Positions 1-6,210 of a stretch of 8,692 nucleotides of DNA are shown piece after piece. The DNA comes from Methanosarcinales archaeon (lineage in GTDB: Archaea; Halobacteriota; Syntropharchaeia; Alkanophagales; Methanospirareceae): contig JAODGF010000156.1 of assembly GCA_025464645.1 (NCBI GenBank), positions 1 through 8,692 of the forward strand, given 5' to 3'. The first letter of the stretch is position 1, and every line of letters begins with the position of its first letter. The translations under genes and the position numbers were made by a program. The notes beneath the pieces were generated by a model that saw only the letters and a program-made list of their open reading frames with translations, was not told the origin of the DNA and did no database searches.

Positions 1-1152
1 CTTAAGGTTACAGGCAGCAGCGGGAGCAGTATTACCAGGACCTTCAAACCTTTCTCCCATAACGGAGAGGAGCTCGAATTGAGCTTTTGGATAAATAGCA
101 GGGATGACATCTCTGTTTCATTATCTAATGACGGTGGAACACCGGTAGCAACTGAAACCATCAGCAGTACAGAGGGGAACTGGGAAGAGAAAAAAGTCAA
201 ATCACGCGGGGAGTTTAACGAAATAAAGTTTGAATTAAGCAGCAATAAGCCAATTTACCTCGATGACATAAAATACATCAACCCCAGCTACTGGGGTGAA
301 ATCGAACTCACGATTAGAAACCTCAACATAGATAAAAGCACATTAAAAGAGATTGCAATCAAGAAGCACTTTGCGCATAATTATTCGCTTTTCACGTTGC
401 GCAAAGGAAAAGAGGTCTTTACTCCCACCTATCCTTATGACATACCTGCGCATTCTACCACTCCGGTACGAATGAACTTCCTTACAGATTTTGGAAGTCC
501 TGTACATGTCAAAAATACAGAGTCAATCGAAACACTGTTAATCACAAGCTTGGGAAACAATTTCGTTGATGCGTTCGCACCGCCCGTGCCGGTTGCAGAT
601 ATAGAGATTGCAACAGAGGACCTGGGTGTTGCTTATCGAGATGTTTTGATACTGGACGCCTCGGGATCGTATGACCCCGATGGGTTTATTACGGAATATA
701 GATGGCTGATATATAACGAGTCAGGTGTCGAAATAACCACCAAAACAGGGAAGAAAATAAGATTAGCACCTTGTGATTTTGAATGCAGCCGAACTGGACC
801 TTTCAAGATAGACCTTGAAGTAGCCGACGATACAGGGATGAGTGCCAGACTTAGCAGACAATCAGGAAATATCTCCATTGCAGCGAATATGAATTTTAAT
901 CCCCCGGTAAGTCTGGCTGCAAAAAAAATAGATGGTAACGAAATAGGGGCATGGGTAAACGATACAAAAGGCTGTGGTATCAAGGGAGTGGTGGTTAATT
1001 TCCTGAGACGTTCTTACTATGAAAATGTAACCGCAAGCCCGACCTCAAGTGTTACCAATGCAGATGGATTTGCTTCTTCCACAGTGAGTGGAAATGGAAC
1101 AATACGTGTCGAGTGTGGGAGATTACCTTATGTGAATGTAAAAGTTGGGTGA
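1..1152 (+). CDS. Extracellular PKD-domain protein, 3' portion (5' end outside window)
   Basis: The frame is open from the first base, so the gene starts upstream; the TTG at 79 is only an internal codon. The visible 383 residues look like a secreted, all-beta surface protein. Residues about 15-90 resemble a jelly-roll or carbohydrate-binding-like fold ending in an L-D-D-I motif. Residues about 198-290 form a PKD domain, recognised by LDASGSYDPDG (about 218-228) followed by an aromatic YRW strand. The last 85 residues resemble an Ig-like or carboxypeptidase-regulatory-like beta domain. Cysteines occur in close pairs (PCDFEC, GCG...VECG), which fits disulfides outside the cell. No anchor or sorting tail is present at the C terminus, so any anchor must be N-terminal. 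PKD domains usually mediate protein or glycan contacts; the exact role is unknown. The gene converges on the minus-strand regulator and need not belong to the feoB operon. Confidence 0.8.
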   Translation, partial: LKVTGSSGSSITRTFKPFSHNGEELELSFWINSRDDISVSLSNDGGTPVATETISSTEGNWEEKKVKSRGEFNEIKFELSSNKPIYLDDIKYINPSYWGEIELTIRNLNIDKSTLKEIAIKKHFAHNYSLFTLRKGKEVFTPTYPYDIPAHSTTPVRMNFLTDFGSPVHVKNTESIETLLITSLGNNFVDAFAPPVPVADIEIATEDLGVAYRDVLILDASGSYDPDGFITEYRWLIYNESGVEITTKTGKKIRLAPCDFECSRTGPFKIDLEVADDTGMSARLSRQSGNISIAANMNFNPPVSLAAKKIDGNEIGAWVNDTKGCGIKGVVVNFLRRSYYENVTASPTSSVTNADGFASSTVSGNGTIRVECGRLPYVNVKVG

Positions 1153-1154
1153 TA

Positions 1155-1170
1155 TAGAGTTTAGGCTCTA
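1155..1170. terminator. Small inverted repeat between convergent genes
   Basis: TAGAG and CTCTA (5-bp arms, 6-nt loop TTTAGG) sit in the 15-bp gap between two convergent genes, and the right arm includes the stop codon of the minus-strand gene. It could act as a weak bidirectional end signal. No oligo-T run follows on either strand, so the terminator role is uncertain. Confidence 0.25.
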
Positions 1171-1464
1171 CTTTAATTGCCATTTTATCTGCTGGTAATC
1201 GCGCAAGAATTGTTTACCCTTTTCCGCCGTCTTGTATTCGCTGCCTATATTATCTATTAGTCCCTTCTCCTCCAAATAAGAGAGATACTTTCCCACGCTT
1301 CTGAAATTAAGATTTGCTTTGTATTCTATCTCTGTCTTCTTTGCTCCTTCCATCGCGACCGAAAGGATATCCACGATTATTTCTAATTTGCCTCTTCGCT
1401 TTTTAAAGCTATCCTTAAGACTCTCTCTCATGCGCTCTTTAATGTACTCTCCCGCTTGCATCAT
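1168..1464 (-). CDS. Sso10a/HTH_45-type winged-helix DNA-binding protein
   Basis: A 98-residue basic protein. From residue 26 the run KLEIIVDILSVAMEG..KTEIEYKANL..RSVGKYLSYLEEKGLID..GSEYKTAEKGKQFL has the helix, recognition helix and wing layout of archaeal HTH_45 proteins, and closely resembles in pattern the Sulfolobus chromatin or regulatory protein Sso10a, including its length of about 95-100 residues. Such proteins bind DNA as dimers through a C-terminal helix. The gene is divergent from the feoB operon, and its start abuts a CTAAAAAGATT repeat, so it is a candidate autoregulator and operon regulator; that is inference. The start is uncertain: ATG ATG at 1464/1461 has no ribosome site, and the TATA-like box at 1471-1480 is only about 7-16 nt upstream. 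The internal ATG at 1431 (residue 12) would fit the promoter better. The DNA-binding domain is intact either way. Confidence 0.85.
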   Translation of the reverse strand: MMQAGEYIKERMRESLKDSFKKRRGKLEIIVDILSVAMEGAKKTEIEYKANLNFRSVGKYLSYLEEKGLIDNIGSEYKTAEKGKQFLRDYQQIKWQLK

Positions 1465-1470
1465 CTAAAA

Positions 1471-1480
1471 AGATTTAAAG
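1471..1480 (-). promoter_or_regulatory. Candidate TATA box for the winged-helix gene
   Basis: On the minus strand this reads CTTTAAATCT, an archaeal TATA-like sequence. Transcription starting about 25 bp downstream would begin near 1450, inside the annotated 5' end. That would favour the internal ATG at 1431 as the real start. Evidence is sequence pattern only. Confidence 0.35.
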
Positions 1481-1540
1481 TTAGGAATACAAAAAGGTTG
1501 CCCTAAAAAGATTCAGTTTTTGGTTTGAACCCCCAAAAAG

Positions 1541-1563
1541 TTAGGTTTTTGGCTAAAACCTAA
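1541..1563. promoter_or_regulatory. Perfect 9-bp dyad, TTAGGTTTT-N5-AAAACCTAA
   Basis: The two 9-bp arms (1541-1549 and 1555-1563) are exact inverted repeats around TGGCT. TTAGG/CCTAA half-sites are typical of operators of DtxR/IdeR-family metal-dependent repressors, although the 23-bp span is longer than the classical 19-bp DtxR box. It lies 58 bp upstream of the operon's first codon, just upstream of the candidate TATA box, so it could block or activate transcription of ferrous-iron uptake genes. The assignment to a particular regulator is inference. Confidence 0.65.
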
Positions 1564-1574
1564 TCTTTTTAGGT
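1558..1574. promoter_or_regulatory. Second overlapping dyad, ACCTAA-N5-TTAGGT
   Basis: Arms of 6 bp (1558-1563 and 1569-1574) surround TCTTT. The left arm is shared with the right arm of the preceding 9-bp dyad, so two dimers could bind on successive faces of the DNA or compete. The right part contains the AATCTTTTTAGG repeat. Confidence 0.5.
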
Positions 1575-1587
1575 AATTGTTTTTCTT

Positions 1588-1612
1588 TCCCTAAAACTAT
1601 AATAAATAAATC
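1588..1612 (+). promoter_or_regulatory. Candidate BRE/TATA promoter of the feoB operon
   Basis: TCCCTAAAACTATAATAAATAAATC combines a possible BRE-like CCCTAA with a TATA-like stretch. If the box is centred near 1596, the start of transcription falls at or next to the ATG at 1621, giving a leaderless or nearly leaderless message. This agrees with the purine run AGAGGG touching the ATG with no spacer, which is too close to work as a normal ribosome site. The TCCCTAA element recurs at the same spacing in the promoter region at 6211-6264. Confidence 0.45.
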
Positions 1613-1620
1613 AAAGAGGG

Positions 1621-1989
1621 ATGGAACTGAATAGGAAAGCTAAAGTAGGAACGTTGTATTGTTTAGCATTGGCTTCTGCCAGTATGTATTTAGGTATCAC
1701 TGAGCTTTTATCCTGGAAAGATGTCCTCGGAGGCTTCTGTCTTGTTATTATAGCTGGATTCTATTTTAAAGCACTTATTCCACTTTGGAAGCGTGAGATG
1801 AACGGTGTGGCGTTTTTTGCCATAGGTTCTGTACTTTTATGGCTTTTGGCACTCAATGACCTAATAGGCTTAGGAATAGAGGGCTTGGGAGTTCACATTC
1901 CTGGACTCAGCGGTTTAACGCCCCCAATCCTGTTAACCCCTTTTTCTCTTATTTTAATTTTTATCGCAAAACGATGCGAGTGGAGGTGA
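1621..1989 (+). CDS. Small four-helix membrane protein preceding FeoB
   Basis: A 122-residue hydrophobic protein with about four membrane segments (roughly residues 12-31, 35-54, 62-86 and 99-117) and positively charged ends (NRKAK at the start, AKRCEWR at the end). I recognise no family. It is not FeoA, which is a soluble SH3-like protein of about 75-85 residues; no feoA lies in the window. It is the first gene of the operon, and its stop codon lies inside the GGAGGTGAT ribosome site of the feoB G-domain gene, so the two are probably translationally linked. A role as a FeoB accessory subunit is inferred from position only. The ATG at 1621 is chosen because it suits a leaderless start from the nearby TATA-like box; a later start at 1684 would remove most of the first helix. 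Confidence 0.75.
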   Translation: MELNRKAKVGTLYCLALASASMYLGITELLSWKDVLGGFCLVIIAGFYFKALIPLWKREMNGVAFFAIGSVLLWLLALNDLIGLGIEGLGVHIPGLSGLTPPILLTPFSLILIFIAKRCEWR

Positions 1990-1990
1990 T
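1982..1990 (+). promoter_or_regulatory. Strong ribosome-binding site deciding the FeoB-N GTG start
   Basis: GGAGGTGAT is a full-length match to the archaeal anti-Shine-Dalgarno sequence, with a 6-nt spacer to the GTG at 1997. It supports that GTG as the start and overlaps the stop codon (1987-1989) of the preceding gene. Confidence 0.8.
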
Positions 1991-1996
1991 TAAGCG

Positions 1997-2530
1997 GTGA
2001 AAATATTCTTAGCCGGAAATCCAAATGTGGGTAAAAGCGTATTGTTTAACAGGTTAACGACAATCGAGGTTCGTACTCATACATTTGTCTCTAATTATCC
2101 AGGAACTACCGTGGACTATTTTGTTGCAAGCACGCAAATAGGAGGTAAAAGAGCGGAGGTAATTGATTTACCCGGTGTTTATTCCCTTAGAAGCACAAAC
2201 GAGGCAGAAGAGGTGGCTTTAGAAATATTGCGGACTTGCACTAAAGCGGATGTGGTAATAAACGTTATAGACGCTACGAGAATGAGAAATGGACTATTTT
2301 TAACGCTTGACCTCATTGAAAAAGGTTATCCTTTGCTCATTGCTGTGAATATGATGGACGCAGCAGAGAAAAAAGGAATAGAAATTGATTTGAATGCTTT
2401 AGAAAACGTCTTGCAAGTTCCTGTGGTTGGAACGGTGGCGATAAGGGATGTAGGCGTGAATAGGCTCATCTCGAGAATTGACGAAAAGAAGGTGGGAAAT
2501 ATTGAGGACTTAGCAAATGAATGCAGATGA
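1997..2530 (+). CDS. feoB: FeoB N-terminal GTPase domain as a separate protein (split FeoB)
   Basis: The protein (177 residues) is the cytoplasmic G domain of the ferrous-iron transporter FeoB, whose GTP cycle controls Fe2+ passage through the permease. G motifs are all visible: G1 GNPNVGKS (7-14), G2 Thr in NYPGTTVD (33-40), G3 DLPG (57-60), G4 NMMD (118-121), and a G5-like segment VPVVGTVAI (141-149), where the usual S/T-A is altered. The GTG start gives the standard MKIFLAGNPN beginning. Only about 25 residues follow the G domain, so the helical GDI spacer of longer FeoBs is essentially missing. The frame ends at TGA 2528-2530, 14 nt inside the next ORF, which supplies the permease. The junction carries a 4-nt tandem repeat (AATGAATG, 2516-2523); with one copy the two frames fuse into one FeoB of about 589 residues. 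It could be a natural gene split, a recent frameshift or a sequencing error. Confidence 0.93.
   Translation: MKIFLAGNPNVGKSVLFNRLTTIEVRTHTFVSNYPGTTVDYFVASTQIGGKRAEVIDLPGVYSLRSTNEAEEVALEILRTCTKADVVINVIDATRMRNGLFLTLDLIEKGYPLLIAVNMMDAAEKKGIEIDLNALENVLQVPVVGTVAIRDVGVNRLISRIDEKKVGNIEDLANECR
2504..2508 (+). promoter_or_regulatory. Ribosome-binding site for the FeoB permease ORF
   Basis: GAGGA lies 8 nt upstream of the ATG at 2517, within the end of the G-domain gene. Its good spacing supports independent or coupled initiation of the permease half, which favours a working split gene over simple decay. Confidence 0.5.
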
Positions 2531-3770
2531 TATAGATAAACATAAGTGGGCATGTATTGACCACATAGTCAAGAGAACGGTTAAGTACAAAGAGAGGAAG
2601 GTAACACTGCTGGATAAGATTGACGAAATAACGCTTAATCCGGTAATAAACCTTGCAATTGCTTTCGTTATTCTCTATTCTATCTTTATAAGTTTTTTAC
2701 GGGTTGGGCATATATTCCTAACCGAAGGAGTGATAGGCAAGTACATCTTTGCACAGCAGACCCTTTATGACGTGTGGATTCACCGCATTTTTGACAATAC
2801 TCCCTTTTACGAAATCCTGGTAGGTAATACCAATCAGGGTTACCTCTATTCCTTCGGACTCCTTACCACCGGCTTGTACATCGCATTAGGTGTGGTCCTG
2901 CCTGCTATATTCATCTTCTATGCCTGGCTTACAATACTGGAAGACATCGGTTACCTGCCGAGATTAACCATGCTTGCAGATATGGTTTTGAGCAAGATCG
3001 GGATGTCCGGAACAGCGATAGTGCCTACGATACTGGGTATAGGCTGTAACGTTCCGGGTATGGCAGCATCAAGAATTATGGATGGTTCGAGGCAGCGTTT
3101 TATTCTGGCAACGGTTTTAGCCATTGCCGTACCGTGCACTGCGCAGTTGAGCGTTGCATTTCATGTTATTGGGGGGATGTTCGGCGTGAAATATTTGTTT
3201 TTTGTGTTTTTAATTCTTATATTCCTTTACGGCATCATTGGGGTAGTGCTTGATAAGTTCATGAGCGGGAAAGGTATGAAGTTAAGTGAAGCGCTGATAA
3301 CCGAGATACCGCCCTATCGAAGACCTATGCTGAGAAATACGCTAAGTAAGCTGGGAATGAGAATGCGCTCTTTTCTTTTCAGTGCCCTTCCCTGGGTAAT
3401 TGTGGGTGTGTTGATTGTAAACGTGCTCTATTTATCGGGTGTGCTTCGTATGTTAGAAAAGATTGTAGGACCGTTCTTAACATTTTGGCTTGGAATACCT
3501 CCGGAGATGGTAGGCGCGCTTATCATAGGGTTTTTGAGGAAAGACGTAGCGATTGCATTCTTCTCCCTCATTCCCGGTTTGACCCCCTGGCAGGCTCTAA
3601 CTGGTGTTGTTATTCTGATGATTTATTTTCCCTGCGTTGCAACCTTTGTGATAATGTTCAAGGAATTAGGATTTCTGAACATGCTGAAATCAACTGCGTT
3701 AATGCTGGGGGTTGCGTTTTTGGTTGGCGGTGCGCTTCATGGATTTAACCTACTTCTTGAGATGTTTTGA
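2517..3770 (+). CDS. feoB: FeoB membrane permease domain as a separate protein (split FeoB)
   Basis: The 417 residues form the ferrous-iron permease part of FeoB: a short amphipathic linker (KHKWACIDHIVKRTVKY, like the pre-membrane helix of FeoBs), then about eight membrane helices in two Gate domains flanking a FeoB_C segment. Diagnostic motifs are EDIGYLPR, GCNVPG (176-181), PCTAQL (206-211), GFLRKDVA and FPCVAT (371-376), with the cysteines typical of Fe2+-conducting FeoB cores at 177, 207 and 373. Canonical FeoBs tend to have GCNVPA and an arginine in the second motif (PCxAR), so Q210 is a small deviation. A stop (TAG 2511-2513) closes this frame just upstream, so ATG 2517 is the only good start, and it has a ribosome site. 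It overlaps the G-domain ORF by 14 nt and is followed after 3 nt by the ArlH-like gene. The protein would need the separate G-domain protein as partner. Confidence 0.93.
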   Translation: MNADDIDKHKWACIDHIVKRTVKYKERKVTLLDKIDEITLNPVINLAIAFVILYSIFISFLRVGHIFLTEGVIGKYIFAQQTLYDVWIHRIFDNTPFYEILVGNTNQGYLYSFGLLTTGLYIALGVVLPAIFIFYAWLTILEDIGYLPRLTMLADMVLSKIGMSGTAIVPTILGIGCNVPGMAASRIMDGSRQRFILATVLAIAVPCTAQLSVAFHVIGGMFGVKYLFFVFLILIFLYGIIGVVLDKFMSGKGMKLSEALITEIPPYRRPMLRNTLSKLGMRMRSFLFSALPWVIVGVLIVNVLYLSGVLRMLEKIVGPFLTFWLGIPPEMVGALIIGFLRKDVAIAFFSLIPGLTPWQALTGVVILMIYFPCVATFVIMFKELGFLNMLKSTALMLGVAFLVGGALHGFNLLLEMF

Positions 3771-3773
3771 CAC

Positions 3774-4379
3774 ATGGGAAACGGAAATATAGCTACGGGG
3801 ATAAAGGAATTTGACCGAATAGCTGGTGGAGGAATACCTGAAGGAGATGTGATTCTAATAGAGGAGGAATTTGGCAGCGTGAAAAGCATTTTTGCACAGC
3901 AAGTAGCAGTTGAACTTGCGAATAAGAATGGAAAAACGTTGTATATTACACAGAGGTCCAGGAAGGAAATCGAGGAGCAGATGCACAGATATGGAATGGA
4001 ATTTGATGACCGTATTGACATAGAAACCACCGATAAAGTCACCGAAAGTTGGGGTAATTATGACTTAGTAATAATAGAGAACTTCTCAATTTCGTTTGTT
4101 GAACGTAGAACAAAGGAGATTTTGGATTTAATCGCAGGTCTACGGGAAATGGCAGCCACTGTTTTAATCTTATCTGACAAAGGTATCCTGGATAGAAAGC
4201 AGGAAAGTGTGGTAAGGGCAATGGTTGATGGTGTGATTCAGTTCAGGTTCGAGACTGAAGGAGTGGATAGAATAAGGAGAAGTATTGTGATTCCAAAGTT
4301 CAGCCATGTGGTTGATGAGATCATACCATTTAAGGTAAATGGATCCGGAATATCCATAGATACGAGGAGGAGAGTCTGA
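3774..4379 (+). CDS. ArlH (FlaH)/KaiC-like RecA-fold protein with degraded P-loop
   Basis: The 201-residue protein has the RecA-fold layout of the KaiC/ArlH group: TGIKEFDRIAGGGIPEGDVILIE (8-30), then a P-loop position reading E-E-E-F-G-S-V-K-S (30-38), KSIFAQQVAVELA, a strand TLYITQRS, a QMHRYG helix, and a hydrophobic Walker-B-like strand YDLVIIEN (about 97-104). This resembles ArlH, the ATP-binding platform protein of the archaellum motor, more than two-domain KaiC. The P-loop has lost two conserved glycines (replaced by Glu31 and Val36) but keeps Lys37 and Ser38, so nucleotide binding may be weak or absent and hydrolysis is doubtful. It lies 3 nt after the FeoB permease and just before an AAA+ ATPase and a prepilin peptidase. 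ArlI and ArlJ are not visible. A role in surface-filament assembly or as a regulatory scaffold is inference; a degenerate KaiC paralogue is the main alternative. Confidence 0.75.
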   Translation: MGNGNIATGIKEFDRIAGGGIPEGDVILIEEEFGSVKSIFAQQVAVELANKNGKTLYITQRSRKEIEEQMHRYGMEFDDRIDIETTDKVTESWGNYDLVIIENFSISFVERRTKEILDLIAGLREMAATVLILSDKGILDRKQESVVRAMVDGVIQFRFETEGVDRIRRSIVIPKFSHVVDEIIPFKVNGSGISIDTRRRV

Positions 4380-4384
4380 GCAGG

Positions 4385-5236
4385 ATGAGAAAGAGTCCTT
4401 ATCACAGATACGCTTTGATGGATAACCCGTTTAAGCCTGAAGAGAGAGGAGATATAAGCTTGTTGCATGTCAAGCAGGATATAGACGATGTAATAGATGA
4501 TTTCTTCTTTGATACAATAGAAAAGAATCGTAAATCGTTGTTACAGATTGTTGGCGGGAAAGGATTAGGAAAAACCGAACAACTGCTTCTGCTGAAAGCT
4601 CGTGCAAAAGAAGAAGATGCCTTCTGTTCTTATATAAATGCGAGAGAAAAAGACGCTTTTTCTGTTATTGCCGGGATATTAAACGAGGTGTCGAAATGCA
4701 AGAGGAAAATACTTATAGTCAAGCCAGGCTGGCTGAAAGAGTTGGAAGAAGCGAAACAAAACTTTATGACTGAAAAAACAATGGATGTGGGTAGGTTAAG
4801 CGATGTGATTTCTGTTGCTTTGATTGAGTGTGCGCCAAGTTTTTTGCTGCTGGATGACCCCGGCATTGATGCTGATAGGCTTTTAATGCTGTTAAAAGAG
4901 GTCTTTGATAAAGCAGATACCGGGGTCCTCATTGCAATTACCACGGAAAAAGAGATAGATTGGATTACGGAAAAAATAGAGCTGAAAGGATTTGATGAAA
5001 GAGAAGCAGAACTGTTCGTCGCCAAACGGCTGTTAAGCGAGCGAAGCGTAGGAGAAAAACTCGAACCACTCTATCCTTTCACTGCGGATGCTGTGCGTCA
5101 GGTGAATAAATCGGTGAATGGAAATCCAAAGGAGTTCATGGAGAAGATGGCGAATATCCTCGACTTGGGCGTTGCGAGGAGGATTGGACTTATAGATAAG
5201 GATTTTGTGGTTCGTGTGATGTCACGGGAAGGTTAG
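4385..5236 (+). CDS. AAA+ ATPase (archaeal ORC/ExeA-like)
   Basis: The 283-residue soluble ATPase starts with YHRYALMDNPFKPEE (6-20), a lead-in commonly seen in archaeal and ExeA-like AAA ATPases. It has Walker A GGKGLGKT (57-64), Walker B FLLLDD (153-158), a sensor-1-like strand VLIAITT (181-187) and a helical lid with GNP (246-248) in a sensor-2-like region followed by a helix into ARRIGLID. All catalytic elements appear intact, unlike in the preceding ArlH-like protein. A GAGGAGGAG ribosome site about 10 nt upstream of ATG 4385 supports the start; the gap to the previous gene is 5 nt and to the prepilin peptidase 2 nt. The arrangement suggests it powers or remodels a membrane-linked complex together with its neighbours, possibly by pairing with the ArlH-like protein. 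No transmembrane segment is visible and the substrate is unknown. Confidence 0.8.
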   Translation: MRKSPYHRYALMDNPFKPEERGDISLLHVKQDIDDVIDDFFFDTIEKNRKSLLQIVGGKGLGKTEQLLLLKARAKEEDAFCSYINAREKDAFSVIAGILNEVSKCKRKILIVKPGWLKELEEAKQNFMTEKTMDVGRLSDVISVALIECAPSFLLLDDPGIDADRLLMLLKEVFDKADTGVLIAITTEKEIDWITEKIELKGFDEREAELFVAKRLLSERSVGEKLEPLYPFTADAVRQVNKSVNGNPKEFMEKMANILDLGVARRIGLIDKDFVVRVMSREG

Positions 5237-5238
5237 CG

Positions 5239-6057
5239 ATGCTGGAAGCAAATACTGGTATCCTCGGCGTAGCATTTTGTTTCTCTTGCCTTATCTATGC
5301 TTCGTGGATGGATATAAAGGAAAGAAGCGTGTCAAACTGGCTTTGGGTGTTCATGATAGCCGTAGGAATCCCTCTTGCTGCTTATAACCTGTTTATTCAT
5401 GGTACATCTGCCCTCATCCAGTTGATCTTCTCTATTCTTTCCACATTCGCGTTAGCTTATCTCTGCTTTAGATTACGCCTTTTTGGAGGTGCGGATGCGA
5501 AATCACTCGTGTGTATTGCTTTGCTCATCCCGGTTCATCCAGGTTTCAATCTCTTTTATTTTCACTTCCCTATTTCTTCTTCTTTGATATTGACGGGGAC
5601 AAGGGCAATCGTATCTTATCCTTTTGCCGTTACGACGCTTTTGAATGCAGCTATTATTTCTATCGCTGCTCCAGTCTCAGTATTCATTTATAATTTGCTG
5701 AAATTACGCACAAGCAAAAGCAAAAGCTTAGCCCTCAAAGAACTGAGAAAAAATATTGGATATATGTTCATCGGTTATAAAGTGCGTGTAGATGAGCTTG
5801 CGGATAAGAAGCATGTAAAATTGGTGCATTCGTATTCGTATAAGGAGGGAGAGAACGAAGTAGCAAAAAGATTTTTGTTTGGCGGTGTGGAAATAGATGA
5901 AGGAGAGGCGAAGAGGTTGAAAAATTACGCCGCCGACGGAAAAATAGAGGAAGAGGTATGGGTAACGCCGGATTTGCCGTTTATGCTCTTTATCACTGTC
6001 GGGTTCTTCGTTTCTATCTTCTGTGGTAATTTAATCGCTCTTACACTCCCCTTCTAA
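5239..6057 (+). CDS. Archaeal prepilin/preflagellin peptidase, family A24 (FlaK/PibD-like)
   Basis: This integral membrane aspartic protease would cut class III signal peptides of archaeal pilins and archaellins before filament assembly. The 272 residues show an N-terminal helix leading to the first catalytic Asp, D25 in SWMDIKERSVSNW, and a second, D86, in FGGADAK, which is the archaeal form of the GxGD motif. About five to six membrane helices are present, and a cytoplasmic domain (about 155-245, with many charged residues) precedes a last helix introduced by VWVTPDLPFMLFITVGF, a tail typical of archaeal A24 enzymes with an inserted domain. It is the last gene of the operon, 2 nt after the AAA+ gene, with GGGAAGG about 7 nt before the ATG. 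A T8 run about 60 nt downstream may end the message. No protein with an obvious class III signal peptide is encoded in the window, so its substrates are elsewhere or upstream. Confidence 0.88.
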   Translation: MLEANTGILGVAFCFSCLIYASWMDIKERSVSNWLWVFMIAVGIPLAAYNLFIHGTSALIQLIFSILSTFALAYLCFRLRLFGGADAKSLVCIALLIPVHPGFNLFYFHFPISSSLILTGTRAIVSYPFAVTTLLNAAIISIAAPVSVFIYNLLKLRTSKSKSLALKELRKNIGYMFIGYKVRVDELADKKHVKLVHSYSYKEGENEVAKRFLFGGVEIDEGEAKRLKNYAADGKIEEEVWVTPDLPFMLFITVGFFVSIFCGNLIALTLPF

Positions 6058-6117
6058 AAAGGAACCCGGAGTTTGTTGAAATGGTTTCTGGTGTTGAAAA
6101 ATCATCGCCACAACTTG

Positions 6118-6125
6118 TTTTTTTT
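6118..6125 (+). terminator. Oligo-T terminator of the feoB operon
   Basis: Eight T residues in a row lie 60 nt after the prepilin peptidase stop codon. Archaeal RNA polymerase ends transcription at such T runs without needing a hairpin, so this is a reasonable operon end. Confidence 0.5.
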
Positions 6126-6142
6126 GGGTCTTTCATCGCTTC

Positions 6143-6160
6143 CTAACCTTTTTTGGTTAG
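6143..6160. promoter_or_regulatory. Dyad CTAACC-T6-GGTTAG
   Basis: Perfect 6-bp inverted arms (6143-6148 and 6155-6160) flank six T residues. It may be a further operator half-site pair (CCTAACC contains CCTAA) or, given its T6 core just after the T8 run, part of the terminator zone. Confidence 0.4.
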
Positions 6161-6210
6161 CGTGAATTTTAGAATTTGTTTCGGTTTATCCCTCCTTTTT
6201 CTAATCTTTT

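Larger units (their letters stand above)
1465..1620. promoter_or_regulatory. Divergent control region of the winged-helix gene and the feoB operon
   Basis: This 156-bp AT-rich gap contains no gene. It holds repeated T/A-rich units: CTAAAAAGATT at 1465-1475 and again inside CCTAAAAAGATT at 1502-1513, with the exact reverse complement of the 12-mer at 1562-1573. It also holds two overlapping dyads (1541-1563 and 1558-1574), listed separately. Promoter-like boxes face both ways. This density of repeated half-sites suggests cooperative binding of a regulator. Confidence 0.7.

Noticed and set aside
1465..1620. CRISPR-like array from the repeated CTAAAAAGATT units
   Set aside because: The units are only 11-12 bases, occur on both strands and are irregularly spaced; they fit operator sites, not an array.
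1621..1989. Reading the operon's first gene as feoA
   Set aside because: FeoA is a soluble SH3-like protein of about 80 residues; this product is almost wholly hydrophobic with four membrane segments.
3485..3748. 87-codon plus-strand frame inside the FeoB permease gene
   Set aside because: It lies in another frame of a gene with strong FeoB motifs, has no ribosome site and no recognisable features.
4630..5025. 131-codon minus-strand frame opposite the AAA+ gene
   Set aside because: Serine-rich low-complexity translation typical of the antisense of a Glu/Lys-rich gene; the plus-strand frame carries intact Walker motifs.
6081..6146. Short ATG frame of about 21 codons after the prepilin peptidase
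   Set aside because: No ribosome site, it runs across the oligo-T terminator, and it has no recognisable features.
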